Source of the DNA: Luzula sylvatica
Taxonomy: Eukaryota; Streptophyta; Magnoliopsida; Poales; Juncaceae
Length of the DNA: 64,000 bases
Direction: 5' to 3'
NCBI GenBank assembly: GCA_946800325.1
Contig: OX326961.1
Span: 14,072,215-14,136,214, forward strand
Within the stretch, counting starts at the first letter, position 1. Every line of letters begins with the position of its first letter. This document shows, one piece after another, positions 46,711 through 58,974 of the stretch. Under the pieces are notes generated by a model. That model saw nothing but the letters and a program-made list of their open reading frames with translations. It made no database searches and was not told the DNA's origin. A program made the translations under genes and the position numbers.

Positions 46711-49640
46711 GAGACTACTAAAAAGCTTGTACAAGCAAGCTTCATTTTTTGCTCGTAGGTTATTTACCGTTGGATCTGTTCAAGATCTGTGCGGATCTAA
46801 TTTATCAAACACCTCCGTTTTCTTTCTTATTTCTCCGTTAAACAAACTTTTCTCATGCCTCCTACTTCTCCATTCGTTCTCTCTCTCCACTTCTTGTTTC
46901 CTCCTCTGTATCACCATGGATCTGGGTCGCTGTTATTCGCTCTGGCGAAGCTTGCCGGTCGCACTTTCTCTTTATCTGGTGGAGTTTTTACTATCTCTAT
47001 GGCTGACGAGGGAGAAGCCAAGATGGGGCAGCGGCGGGAGATGAAGAAGGCAAGACGGAGCACTGGTGGTTGAAAAGGTAAGATGTACCTGTTCACTTTT
47101 AAGTTTTGTATTTCACAATTTGGTCAGATTAGGCAGTAATCTTGATTTTTGCTTCTCAATTTACGATTTTACTGATCTAAGCATGGTGGGAAGGACCTCT
47201 CTCAAGTGTTCTCATAGAGTCTGATAGTTTAAATAAGAATTGGGTGAATGAATGCAATTGTGGTTAAGATTTGATTGTGGTTAAGATTGGGGTGAAATGC
47301 GAAAGGGTTTAGTATGAATGGAGTTGTGTTTAGTGTTAGGGTTAAATAAGAATTGGGTGAATGATCGATTCATGAGGTAATTATTTTCGAACTGAGGGGG
47401 ATTTGTTGATTCTACGAACTTCAGTGCCAAATGAAGCTGCAGTAAGTTTCAATAAGTAGGGTGTACGAGTGTCTAATTAGGTTAATTACTATATTGCAGT
47501 CTCATTATACATATTAATGATTTTAACATTTTCTTATGGTATGTTAGGTGGGCATATATTAGAAGGATCTTTCATGATACGAGAAGAAAGAACTCAACTG
47601 GTTACGTTATGCTAGAGTGCAAAAAGTGTCGATTTTATAGAGAAATTGGCTTATTGGTGATCAAGTCTAAATGGAGGCTAATTGGTGATTATTGATGATT
47701 GTGACGTCGTCGAGATTTTGGCACCTACTAGTGTGGTTCAGCCTCATGTATAACCTCACAGTTGTTACTTTCAATCTGTTACGTGGTTTCGCAGGGATTA
47801 CAAGAGAAGGTTCGGTAAAGATTAATTAGAAGAAATGGAAAGATGATGTATGGTATTGCGCTCTCAATGCGCGTAAGGAGATGACTTAATAGTTTAGAAA
47901 TGGTTCATTATTTCATTCATATCAATTTAGTAAACTTGTATTGAATTTTGATGAAATTTATAAATTTACTCTGATGCAAAGACAAACAAACGAGCACATT
48001 TACTTTCAGTTTGAATATTCATTCATTCACATTCCTCATTCAATCGTTTTCATTTCAATAATAATACAAGCTCGAACACATCTTCAGTGCCAATATAATC
48101 ACATTTAAATGCGAACACATCTTCAGTGCCAATACAATCACGTTTAAATGCATATCACATTCAAAACATATTCATACTCGATCCTAATCATGATCCTAAA
48201 AACATTTATTCAATTCAAAATTTCAATCCCAATCCTAAAACTAAACCCTAAATACATAAGTAATGATATTTAAATTTTTCGACATCATCGTTGAGCCAAG
48301 GTGTGCAGCCCTCCTTTCATCTACTCCAGTTAGCCTTATTTAAAGCTAATAAGCAATAAGCAATAATTATCATCAACTAGCCACAATATTAGATCATCGA
48401 CCACAAATTCTTGTATTCTTGCAATTAGATCATCGACAAAAAAAAAATCAAAATCTGCACATCTAGCATTCATGCAAAGCCATATTTAGTTCGGGGACTT
48501 CTAGACAATTGTTCTTGGTTATTTGTCTCAAGCATGCTTCCATTCCCTCATACAGCTAAAATTTAAGAAAAAATAAAACCAATTAATATTAGTTAAATAC
48601 CAGGGACCAAATTGCAAATTTGCAGATATCCAAAAAAGTAGACATACCGTTTTGCAATTTTCTTCACAAAATGAATAGCCGTTATTGAGGCCGACTGATG
48701 CACAATTCGTCTCTTGTATGCATCACTCGTGAACTGAAAAATTTAATATATCAAATAATATTTCCAAATCAATTTAATCGTGGATATATTTGAAACTACC
48801 ATAAGAACAATTCAAAGTATGCTTCTTTAAGAAAGATAATATTTATCGAAATGCTTAATATGTACCGACGATCTCGACGACGTCACAACCATCAATATCA
48901 CAGCCAATGTTTCCCCAAATCCAAGAAAAAAATATCATTTTTGTAATTTATCCATGACACATGGACTAATTCACATTTATTTTCTTATGGAAAAATCGCA
49001 AGTCACGGCAGAGATATTCTCGCCATGGAATTCATGAACAGTTTTGAGACAATGCTCAAATTGTTGAATTATTAAACATTAGGCATTTGGGGATGGTTTC
49101 TAGGCTGATCTATATCAGTAGGACCAAAATCTAATTAAAAAACTCTAAAACCTAAATTAGACTCTAATAAACATCAAAATCTACAAAAAAAAGAGGCATG
49201 CCAATAGTCTTAATCGGAAATTGAAGCCAATTAGGTATTAATCACAATTAGCCTCGGTTCAGATAAAAGAACCCGTTAGTTTACTTTAACCTCAACCAAC
49301 ACAAAATCATTCACAAATAGTGGAAATCAGCACAAAATCGGTATAATTTAATCTAGATTAAAATTACAACCAACCTGCACATATAGAGAGAGGAGTACTC
49401 ACGGAACAAGTAACCAGGCAACAAAACGAAGCATGGACAGAAATCCATCGAAAAATTTGCCCAGATCAACGAGAGGGAAACTGGAGACAGAGAAGAGGTG
49501 GCACCGGAGGAGAAATGAGCGACAAACCAGTAGTGAAGCGGTGAGAAGAGAACTGCAGCTAGACTGGGCGGAGTGGAGACGGAAGACCTGAGAAATAACT
49601 GGGAAGAAACATCAAATTTTTTTTGTGCATATTTTCGAAT
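46711..49640. other. Exon-like but unassigned region
   Basis: GC content rises at 46850-47080 (plus-strand leader-like, with a possible donor 'aaaaggtaagat' at 47075) and at 49430-49610 (leader-like on the minus strand). Between them are AT-rich, intron-like sequences and two close 'cacatcttcagtgccaata' repeats (48077 and 48117). Overlapping frames at 46727-47073 show no domain and compete with each other. It may be another non-autonomous element with captured gene ends; no terminal sequences were found. Confidence 0.35.
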
Positions 49641-50064
49641 TAATACAATTTGGGAATTTCAATCATATTTTCAAATTCGGGAATTTTTGGGCATATTTTA
49701 GTGATTTTCGAATTATTCCAGATCTGGATTTATTTTGCATTTTTTTGTTGATTATTAAGAATTATTGCAAATAGTTGTTTTTTTCTCTAAATTGCTGGAT
49801 ATTGGAGATTTGAAAGATTAATTGCATGATTAATATTTTTTTGTTAAGGGAAAGTATACCAAGCACCTGAAATTCAGTTAATTGTGAAAGGAAAGTATAC
49901 CAAGATTAATTGCATGATTTGGAAGATTAACTAGAGATTTTCGAATTATTCCATTGTAAATATTCTTTCTAAATTTGAATATTTTTTTTGTTAATTCTCA
50001 ATGTCTTGTAAATTAATGAGTAATTCAATGATAATTGTTAAGGAAAAGTATATCGTGCCACAAG
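49641..50064. other. AT-rich spacer, no gene
   Basis: Short internal repeats ('ggaaagtataccaag' near 49850 and 49892). Nothing else recognised. Confidence 0.5.
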
Positions 50065-50356
50065 CACACATACAATACACCATACACGCACACACACTTA
50101 CAGACCATACCACATGCACACATACAATACAAAACATAATAACACAGACTGATCACAAAATACACAAAATACACAAAATACACAATACACAAAATTTGGG
50201 AACTTCTCGAGCCCTCTCTATTTTTCTCAATATTAATACATATTAATTTACGTGTCAATTCAATTAAACGGTCAATTATCGTTAATCGAATAAATTAATA
50301 ATACTAATTAACCCACTTAACCATCACTTTCCACCTCATCACGACTACTTTTGTCT
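50065..50356. repeat. CA-rich tract copy 2 joined to a dispersed repeat
   Basis: 50065-50195 repeats 39660-39775. From 50200 the text switches abruptly ('gggaacttctcgagccctc') to the dispersed repeat also at 46466-46612 and 31455-31610. The join looks like a recombination or assembly junction. Confidence 0.8.
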
Positions 50357-50396
50357 ATTATGGCGAGTTTGTCGTCTATTATCATTAAGTTTGGGC

Positions 50397-50478
50397 GGTC
50401 CCGACCCCCCCCCCCCGGGTCCCGCCCCGCTTTGGCGGACCCCCCCCCCCCCCCCCCCCCCCCGGGTCCCGCCCCGCT
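50397..50478. repeat. C-rich hairpin minisatellite, array 2 (short)
   Basis: About two units of the array at 39080: 'cgggtcccgccccgctttgg' and a run of about 24 C. It passes directly into the CT repeat that starts D2 copy 2 ('ccccgctgtccctctctc'). Confidence 0.9.
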
Positions 50479-51429
50479 GTCCCTCTCTCTCTCTCTCTCT
50501 CTCTCTCCTGCTGTCCCTCTCTCACCCCCTTTCATTCTTCTCCATCAAAGCATCATGGAATACAAAGTATCTATAAGATCTCGAAGTTCAATATTTATTG
50601 CTTTTACTAAGTACCAATCATTTTCTTTTCTTTCATACGATGGGGTTTGTTTGATTCATGATTGTTTAATTGATTGTTTTTTTATGCTTTTGATCAATTT
50701 TGACCAATTTTGCTTGAGTATCGAAAAATAATCTCTCTCATGCATTAATCGAACACCTTGATTATTCAACTTGTTTGTTCATTAGTATTGAAAATCGGTA
50801 CCATCACCAAACTGGTACATAACCAAATCAATCCATTTGCAAATGTCCGTAAATTAAAAAGGTTTAATTTTTTCAGAAATTTTCAGGAAGTTTCGCACTA
50901 TTGATATTTGTAAGAAGTGTCGAGTAACTCTTATTTTTCAGAAATGTACAAAAATTTCGAAATATTAATATTTTTTCAAAATGTCCACATATGTCCAAAA
51001 TTTCGAAGAAAAGAATTAAACTCTTTATAGAGGTGAGCAAGACCCAGACGAGATACGAACAATGCCGAGAATTTAGGTACAACATACAAACGTGTTCGGA
51101 GCTTCGGAAAGACGCTTTATTTGTTTCGAAAATAATTAAGCGCTTTCTGATTTTTTTTATAATATTTCTGGAATTCATGACTTGCATTTTAAATTGACAG
51201 TGAAATTGATGTAATAATTGAGAGATTTATTTCAAGAATTTACAAGTAAAATATTATTGTAATATGTATATTTTATGTATTTGAGTGGAATTCATGATTT
51301 TTAACATCCTAATACGTTTTTGTTGTTACTTATATTACAAAATAACATCTAATAAAAAAAATAATAGCATGGTTTTTGTTGTTACTAACTTATGACAATA
51401 ACATTCTAATAAAAATAACAGCATCTAAA

Positions 51430-52230
51430 TAAATAACAGTACATTCAACAACTCTGTATGAAAACGAAGAAGAAAGAAGAAGAAAAGAGGAAGAGAAAGA
51501 AGAAAGAAAAAGAAAAGAGGAAGAGAAAGAAAAAGAAAGAAAGGACGGTGCGGTTTTGGATTTATGTGAAAGGCGGAGAACCAAACAGCGCCTAGCGCTC
51601 AACCAAACGTCGCCTTTGGACACGTGGCTTCGCAGGAAAAGAAGGCGGTGAACCAAACCACGCCTAGCGCTGAACCAAACCTCGTCTTTTTTAAACCCCA
51701 GATTAACGGTCCAATTACCAATTTAACTCTATTTAATGATAAGGCGATGTATGGTTCTCCGCCTGGCGAGCTATGGTACCCCGCAAAAGACATTTTGAGA
51801 ATTATGTTAAAAATTTGGTTATTTCGGGAATAATTTTTTCAAACAGGACTACTACAGTAAAATTTCCTATTTGATATTAGTTGAAAAAACATATACAAAT
51901 TAATAATTTGTAAATAATTTAACTCACAATCGTAAAATTATGTTTAAATATAATCATATTTATCGTTCATGTCACAAATTATATATATTTATAGTTAAAA
52001 AGTAAGTTACGTTATGATAACATAATATTCGTTTTAATATCCGAAACAGAACCATATCCGTATCCGTATCCGTATCCGACAATATCCGAACCGTATCCGT
52101 ATCCGTTTATTATCCGAACCGTATTCGAATCCGACAATATGGATCTGGATCTGGTATGACCACTATCCGAACCGGATCCGAACCGTTGACACCCCTATAA
52201 ATAACAGTACATTCAACAACTCTGTATGAA
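51430..52230. mobile_element. Composite insertion flanked by a ~35-bp direct repeat
   Basis: 'taaataacagtacattcaac' and the following 'aactctgtatgaaaa' occur at 51430-51464 and again at about 52196-52230, once only in copy 1 of D2 (4105-4140). Between them: a GA-rich tract (51466-51545), an imperfect tandem unit with 'gaaccaaac' and 'cgcctagcgct' (51560-51690), and the 3' part of an hAT-like element (from about 51861). Confidence 0.6.
51861..52197. mobile_element. 5'-truncated hAT-like element, sibling of 28935-29527
   Basis: Follows 29205-29527 closely to the terminal 'ttgacaccccta', followed by 'taaataac', which also occurs at 51430-51437 as expected for an 8-bp TSD. The left terminal repeat is missing. 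Confidence 0.75.
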
Positions 52231-54369
52231 AATAAAGACAGAGAATTTTTTTTCTTAAACACCATAAGATAAAATATATATCACTATTAATTATTAATTT
52301 ATTATGCGCACTGTGCATTCTGGTCCTCCCTATTTCCACTTTTCACACAATAAACAAACTCCTGCAAACCCAAAAACAATATGTTCACCATTAATGGGCT
52401 TGATTGAGAGAGAAAATGAAGCGAATCTCCGCACATAAAACATGCAATTAGTTAGATTTCTTCATGTATATCTCCACTTGTTCGGCTTCGCAACATGTTT
52501 CAGAAACAAGCTACACACAAAAAATACATCAAAATAAATTAAACAATATCAAACTTTCTAGAGAGAGAATGTACATGGCGAAGGTGACCAATAGAAACAG
52601 AAGGCTTGCAAGAGAAACAAGGACTTACGCCGTCAAGTAATTTTGAAAAAGATCAGTAATTTTGATTTAAACACTTCGAAATTCATAAATCGAAAAATTC
52701 AAATCATAATTCTGAAATTGAGTGAGATCCAACTTACGCCGTCAAGTTAACACGGAGCTTCACCTTTTCATTCTTCACGGCTTGAACAAGCAAAAAAAAT
52801 TCTAGAACCCGATTGAGTCATGTTCTGGCAACAGGAGAATTTCTACTTCTTTTCCTCTCGTGTTTTGCTCTCGTGTGTTCTTCAACACGACGAGCAACTC
52901 CTTTCTCCCTTCTGTGTTCTCTCGTTTGTTCTTCAACTCCCTTCTCCTCTTCTGATCTGATCTTGTAGAGAATATTCTTCTTTTCCCTCCGTCGTGCCTA
53001 GTGTTCCTGTGCGACAATGAGGAATTAGAATGAGGAATTGGTGACAAAATCGTAATGTGCAGGCAGAGGAATTGGTGGCGGTGTGCTCGAAGAGAAATCG
53101 GGGCGAGATAGAGAATGAGAGGAGGCATTGTCATCCGCAGAGCTAGAATTGGGGAGAAGAGGAATAAATTGGGTCTATCATAAAAACTCCCAACTTATTT
53201 ATTTCGATAAGTAATTATTTTCATCTCTTGAATTACAAAATAAAAACAAAATCAAAGAAAATGGTTTAGGGGAACAATACAAAACGAAAAAAGAATCAAA
53301 CCCTCTAAATTTACAAATTAAGCAAGGTACGCCACCGACATATTGAAAGTTTATTGCACAATTGAAAGATTGAGCGGAAATTTGGTTAAAATATATTTGG
53401 TTTTCAGCTTCAAGTATTGAACCCTTGATGAATTTGAGTTAAGGGTTTAATAACAGTGGGTCTGATATCTATACCGGTACCGACCAGAGAGAGTACACGT
53501 ACCCGTACCAGTTGATTAAATACAACAATTACCTTGTGAATGTTTTATGTTAAATAAACCCAAGATTAGTGATGTTCATTTGAGCTTTTTTGCATGTTTT
53601 ATTATGCTTTTAGTGGTGGCGCTCAATGGATAATGCTCCTTGTATAAAAATTTTAGGATGTCATGTAGTGTTACTAAAAATGTATTAAAATATGTATATA
53701 TATAATATTCAAGTAAAGTATGCGATATTTAAGTAAATCAATTTTGATACCTAATGTTCAAAAAATGTACAAGTCGCTATTAAAAATATATATTGGGTAT
53801 TTTCACAAAGTTATGTTTTTATAGATGGTTATTCACACATCTATAAAAAAACATCTATAAAAGATATATCATTCCAAAACAAATGTTGATACAAAGACCG
53901 GACAGACCGAGTCATTAATCGTATCACGGTGAAAAATTAGTTCGAAAACGAGAAGTTTATAGCAAGATGTTGAGAATCTTAACAATTCCGTAGCACAAAC
54001 TATTGTTTGGACTATTTCAAGGCGTACGATTGAACATCATAGTTTGACAACTATCATACGGACCACTCACTCGAATATGATAATGTGAATTTCTTTACTC
54101 GCGATGAATGTGAAGTTTTTTCTTTTTCGTAAATAGTTTATATTCTATTACTTTCTTTACGATGCATACATCTTCCAACTAGCTATTGTAACAAATTTTG
54201 ACGTGAACAACCCGCATCAATCCAGATCATTCAACGGCACCCCTCAGAAAGAGTAGTAAATAAGTTGCCATATGTACAATTACGCAAAATAATATTTCGT
54301 TTTCACATGATTTTCTCTAATATCTCATTTTCTCCGTGAACTAAATAAACTATCTTCGCCAATGTGTAG

Positions 54370-55260
54370 GGAATTCACCCGATCCCGGGCCCGCGCAGCG
54401 GATATGAAGGCCCGGTCCGGTTCCCAAAACCCAAGATCACGCCATGACTTCGAGGGTACGATGCAATAGAAGGATAGACGATTACCAGCGTGAAATTGAT
54501 CACGCACGACGGGTTGATCGCTCGCATCATTTCCTTCTCCGGTGTCACGTTGGTGACTAGCCCGTGCGTCCCATACCACACGTCTCCCACCGTCTTGACA
54601 CGCCTCCAGTTGTCTTTCGTGCGTCCCACGTCCACACTCTTCCACAGCCAACAATTTTGCTCCTTCGGTTTGATCACAATCGAAGAGCCACAAGTGTCGC
54701 TCCTCTACTTGTATCCACCGTGAGTCGGAGTTCGTCGGTCGCGGATGCAACTGTCTAGACGCTGCATCGGCGAACTTGCTTGATTAGATCGATTCTCTAC
54801 ACCGAGAAAAACACTCTTTTTCTCGGTTTTCTCTCTTCGCACTCTTTCGCTCTCTAGAAAGATGTCTCTCTATATTTCTGGAATATTCTGAATAATACCA
54901 TAGATTGGTCTGAATGATCTGGTCTAGATATCTGGATTAGACTGAATAGAGGAGAGAGAAATATCATATTTATATCACATAGGATAAGGATGGGCCAAAA
55001 GGTATGTATATCTCATATACACATTTTCAGACACCCTTTCAGTATTCTGTTGAAACGAAAATATTAAATCGTCCCAACCGAATTTGAACATTCATGAAAG
55101 TTGTAGATAATCTTATTATCTTTCCAACCCAATTTGGCCTGGCCCAATTGGAGTTCGGATGCGAAAGTTACGGACATTTTACTAACTGTATGTCAAACGG
55201 TCGCACCCTTTCGGTATTCCATTAAAACGGCACCAATAGAGACTATAGAAGGAGGGGAGG
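54370..55260 (-). mobile_element. LTR-like remnant, copia type (in D2 copy 2)
   Basis: Paralogue of 6660-7600 with the same minus-strand TATA-like 'gatataaatatga' and leader. No terminal TG...CA pair found. Confidence 0.4.
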
Positions 55261-55440
55261 AGTGTTGATTGTCTTTGTATGGACGGGTCGAGAGAGTCAG
55301 AGAGAGTCAGAGAGACTAATTAAACTAGAATGACTGCTAATATCTTTTTTGGGGAATAATTGTAGTTAACTTAAAATTAACAACAATAATTCTCGTTTTT
55401 CTTCTTTCGCCCTTACCTGAAGCATGGTGATGTCCACGAA

Positions 55441-55445
55441 ATAAG
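55441..55445. repeat. 5-bp TSD, left (ataag)
   Basis: Identical to 56888-56892. Confidence 0.9.
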
Positions 55446-56026
55446 TGTTGGTTAATTCTAACCTAGAGGGGGGTAAATTTGGTAATCTAGCTTACACTTA
55501 GTTTAGATTTAAACCTAATTTACGGTGCGGAATAAATAATAATTTAGATGATAAAGATGATACCGTACAAACACTTTGACACAAGATGTTTGTTTACGAA
55601 GTTCGGTAGGTGGTTGCTTTGTAGCTTTAACTCACCCTTTACTCGCTTAATTGACCGATTCAATTATTTGCGAGTACCTACGTCTCCGGGAATGCCTTGT
55701 GCCTCTTTTTGGCTTTCGATTGAATTCCAACTCAACTCGATTACAAGGATTTGCCTAGATCGATTTACACGCTTCTATCGATCTATAGCTTAGGCTCTTT
55801 ACACTTTGTTGCACTAGCCTATTACACTTTTTCACTAATCGAGCTACAACGTGATCGGTCACGTGAGTGGGATACGATTAGTGGAGAATATCGAAAGTAG
55901 ATCAACGATCTAAAGAGGTTTCTCAAGCTATCAATGGATATAGATAATCACAGCTTAGGGTTTCTCTCTTTTTAGGTTTGAATGTTTGAAAATGAGGAAG
56001 TGGGAGAGAGAGACCCATGAAGGATT

Positions 56027-56035
56027 CTATTTATA
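56027..56035 (-). promoter_or_regulatory. TATA box of the solo LTR
   Basis: TATAAATAG on the minus strand, matching the plant consensus, with the palindrome-rich U3 upstream and a pyrimidine-rich leader downstream. Confidence 0.7.
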
Positions 56036-56059
56036 CTCTCTATAGAAATCCTTCAGAAA

Positions 56060-56520
56060 ACTTGTAGTGCGTTCGAACGCATAAAGTCCGTTCAGAACGC
56101 ACTTGTAGTTTGCACTAGCCGTTTCAAAATAACGTGCAAGTACATCTTGGGTCCGTTCGAACGGACAATGTCCGTTCGTAACGGACTCAATTATACATAG
56201 CATTTTGCGTTCACAGGAACAAGAGTCCGTTCAACGCACTGAAAAGTGGGTGAACGGATTCCAGGTTGTCCGTTCGAACGCACATGTGTGTTCGTTCGAA
56301 CGCACACATCCCTGTTACATTTTTCCGTTCACAGGAAGGATTGTCCGTTCCACACACTCAGAAGGTGGGTGAACGGATTCTAATTGTCCGTTCGAACGGA
56401 CATGATTGTTCGTTCGAACGCACACATCCCTGTGACACGTTTGGTTTTAATCAAGGTTTAAAGTTTTGATATGTGGCAAGTCCGTTCTGAACGGACTTTG
56501 AGTTCGTTCAGAACGCACTT
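56060..56520. promoter_or_regulatory. Cluster of palindromic TTCGAA motifs in U3
   Basis: At least six 'gttcgaac' cores. Two are perfect 16-bp palindromes GTCCGTTCGAACGGAC (56151-56166 and 56386-56401); others are imperfect (e.g. near 56067, 56270, 56290 and 56408) or carry a 2-3 base spacer ('gttcagaacg', 56100 and 56505). Spacing and position upstream of the TATA suggest binding sites for a dimeric factor; this is inferred. Confidence 0.6.
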
Positions 56521-56887
56521 CCTGCTTGACTGAACTCTTTGTTATTTTGAACATGATTTTACTTGAGTTCTACTAGGTTTGTACCTGTGGTTTATTTGTG
56601 GCGTATCCCACTTACGGAAGGCTTCGACATCTTGATTCTTGATATGCTTCAAGGGCCTTCCTTCTAATCTTCTTTTGTTTTGCTTCTTGTTCCTTCGATG
56701 CTCTTCATCATCTTTATTCATGTGCGTCTTGATTTTCTCCGTGATTCTTCGACGTCTTTGATTCTTGTTATTCTTGATTGATCATTTCATTTTGTACCTG
56801 TCTCCTACACATTTATCTTGCTAGATTTTGTTAGTAGTATCGACATTGTATTTGAGATAATCAAACAATAGGAAATTTGAACCAACA

Positions 56888-57400
56888 ATAAGCACTTCAC
56901 TTTTAAATTAGAATAGACACCAAGGATAGTGAATGGTATATGACATAGTTCTGAAAATCGGGATCGGGATCGGGATCACTAGATTTTCGTGGAGTAAGAA
57001 TCGCCAGAGTTGGATCGGAATCAGCCGAATCGGATCGGAGAGTCGGATTTTCAAATATTATTAATTTATTATAAAATTGAAAAAATATAAGAAATTTATT
57101 TTAAAAAAAATATAAGATAAATTAATTTAAGATAAAATTATTGAAAAAATAATAAAAATGTGTTGTAAAAAAATTAATCAAAATTTGAATTTTTTTAGAA
57201 CTTAATTAAAAATTAAAGTTACAAAAATTGTCATATTAATCATCTTAAAGGCTTACATTATTCTTTGATATTATTACTTGAAAAAATATATCAATTTAGT
57301 AAAAGATAGATAAATATATTATGACAATGACAATTTATGATAAAAAAATAAATAAAGAAATCGTGAAGATAGATATTTTGTGGTTATCTTTAAGTGTACA
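56888..57400. other. Spacer with a 'cgggatcggg' motif start
   Basis: No gene. 'atagttctgaaaatcggga' at 56954 begins a stretch rich in 'atcgg' that has a reversed counterpart at about 58555-58685 ('gatcctgagaaccat'). These may be the two ends of an older element into which the 57410-58284 element inserted. Confidence 0.4.
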
Positions 57401-57409
57401 AATAAAAAT

Positions 57410-58284
57410 GGGAAATTTTCAAAAAACCCCCTATCTTTTTTGGATATTCTAAAAAACCCCCTATCTTTTTGGAAACTCCAAAAAACCCCCTCTACCAAAA
57501 TTTTATTTTCAAATACCCCCCTATAGGGGTTAAATCTAACCATGGATGGTGTTAAAAAAATTTTTGACCAAAATACCCTTCTATTTTCATATGTATATTT
57601 TTGTTATTTTTTCATTAATTTTATTAGTTTTAAGAAAATTCATAAATAAATTTTAACATATAACGATTTCACAAAAATAAAATTATTAAATGTTGTGTTT
57701 GTATAATTTTAATATTTCATTTATTATTCATGAAAAACTAACATCAGATAATAATAAAATAAACATCTTGAAAATATAGTGATAGAAAATTATTTCTTTA
57801 AACATCTATTTTATTTTTATTTTCGTTATTCTTTTATGTATGTTTTTAATAGATTCATGATATTTTGATTTTTAAATATTTGCAAGGTATTCTTTTAATA
57901 TTATTGTTCATCTTATTATTATTTTATGTTATTTTTTCAGTAAAAAAATATGAAAGTCAAATATATATATTGTATGAAATATTAAAATTATATAAATATA
58001 ACATATGATAATTATTTTTTAAAAATTATTATAAGCTAAAAAAAACATTAGGACTTTTTTAAAATTAATACAAATAACAAAAACATTATTTTAATTACTA
58101 AATATATAAAAAGATGGGTATTTTGGTCATAAAAAATATTTAACACCATCCATAGTTAATTTTAACCCCATAGGGGGATAATTGAAAATAAAAGTTTGGT
58201 AGAGGGGGTTTTTTGGAGTTTCCAAAAATATGGGGTTTTTTTTAGAATATCCAAAAAAGATAGGGGGTTTTTTGAAAATTTCCC
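57410..58284. mobile_element. Mutator-type fold-back MITE (875 bp)
   Basis: Long inverted ends start 'gggaaattttcaaaaaaccc' and continue more than 150 bases inward ('aaaaaaccccctatcttttt', 'ggatggtgttaaa'). An exact 9-bp TSD 'aataaaaat' lies at 57401-57409 and 58285-58293. The interior is AT-rich with no ORF. Related decayed sequence lies at 8941-9450. Confidence 0.9.
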
Positions 58285-58293
58285 AATAAAAAT

Positions 58294-58684
58294 ATGGACC
58301 AAAGTACTGTATAAAAAGGCACATCATTTACAAACATAATAATATTCATGCCACAGACGATCATTCTCATCTCTCCTCTCCTCCCCTAAACAATTTCTTC
58401 CCGTGAACCCGTTCTTTCTTCTTCGCGATACATTAATGGAAATTGAAAATTGCGAAGCTTGAAGCCCCTATTACTTCTTTAGTGGCTCATTTCTCTACTC
58501 GTTTCTTCTCCAAACCATCATTTCTCTTGCAACTTCAAATTTGTAATGATAGTGATCTCTGGGACGCAAAATCGATAAGGGTCGGGTTATTCCGACCGGA
58601 ATCTGGCGGAATCGAGCCGGACACCGCCGACTCCGACTCGCGCCGTCCGACTCCAACTTGGAGTCGCCGATCCTGAGAACCATG
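58294..58684. other. Spacer; GC-richer 58555-58684 ends an older repeat
   Basis: Frames at 58443-58676 and on the minus strand overlap and show no domain. 58555-58684 has repeated 'gactccgactcg'-like text resembling, in reverse, 56954-57050. Confidence 0.4.
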
Positions 58685-58974
58685 GTTGGGAGAGAGGGCT
58701 GATGAGAGACTTGAGAGAGGGGTCAAGAGGGACATGATGAACGTCGGAAAGTGACCTGTGAAAACGTGGGTGGTACGGTAGATCATTTTGAATCCGATGG
58801 TGAAAATCAAAGCAACGTGACTTTCTTTCAGAACTCACATGTGTTAGAAGAATTTTCCCTTACAGAAAAAACCACCTACCATTTAGGTTAACAAAATTTG
58901 AAAATAAATCAACTCAATCACAATTCACAGTGATTGGACCGAAATTATCACGAGATATTTGTATGGGAAATTTT
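58685..58974. repeat. Shared segments with 17488-17590 and, inverted, 29529-29625
   Basis: 58685-58795 repeats 17488-17590. 58855-58974 is the complement of 29529-29625 and contains the uninterrupted form of the Helitron/hAT target ('tatttgtatggg'). Confidence 0.7.

Larger units (their letters stand above)
50476..55403. repeat. Long direct duplication D2, copy 2
   Basis: Matches 3122-7662 with one extra insertion (51466-52230) and two deletions relative to copy 1. Frames on the minus strand at 52802-53134 and 54325-54750 repeat those of copy 1 and are not convincing genes. Confidence 0.85.
55446..56887 (-). mobile_element. Solo LTR (1442 bp)
   Basis: Ends are 'tgttggtt' and 'aaccaaca', a perfect 8-bp inverted pair, with a 5-bp TSD (ataag) on both sides and no internal retrotransposon sequence. 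Orientation is minus: TATAAATAG is the complement of 56027-56035, followed by a CT-rich leader and 'aaaccctaagctgtg'. Upstream of this TATA (U3, 56060-56520) are many palindromic 'gttcgaac' motifs. Solo LTRs arise by recombination between the two LTRs. Superfamily not determined (copia or gypsy). Confidence 0.9.

Noticed and set aside
46727..47073. Overlapping frames of 61-105 codons on both strands
   Set aside because: They compete with each other, have no domain, and the region looks like a leader with a donor site; kept only as an exon-like region.
56954..58685. Possible single old element with ends 'atagttctgaaaatcggg' and '...gatcctgagaaccat'
   Set aside because: End similarity is partial and no TSD was found, so it is noted only as a possibility.
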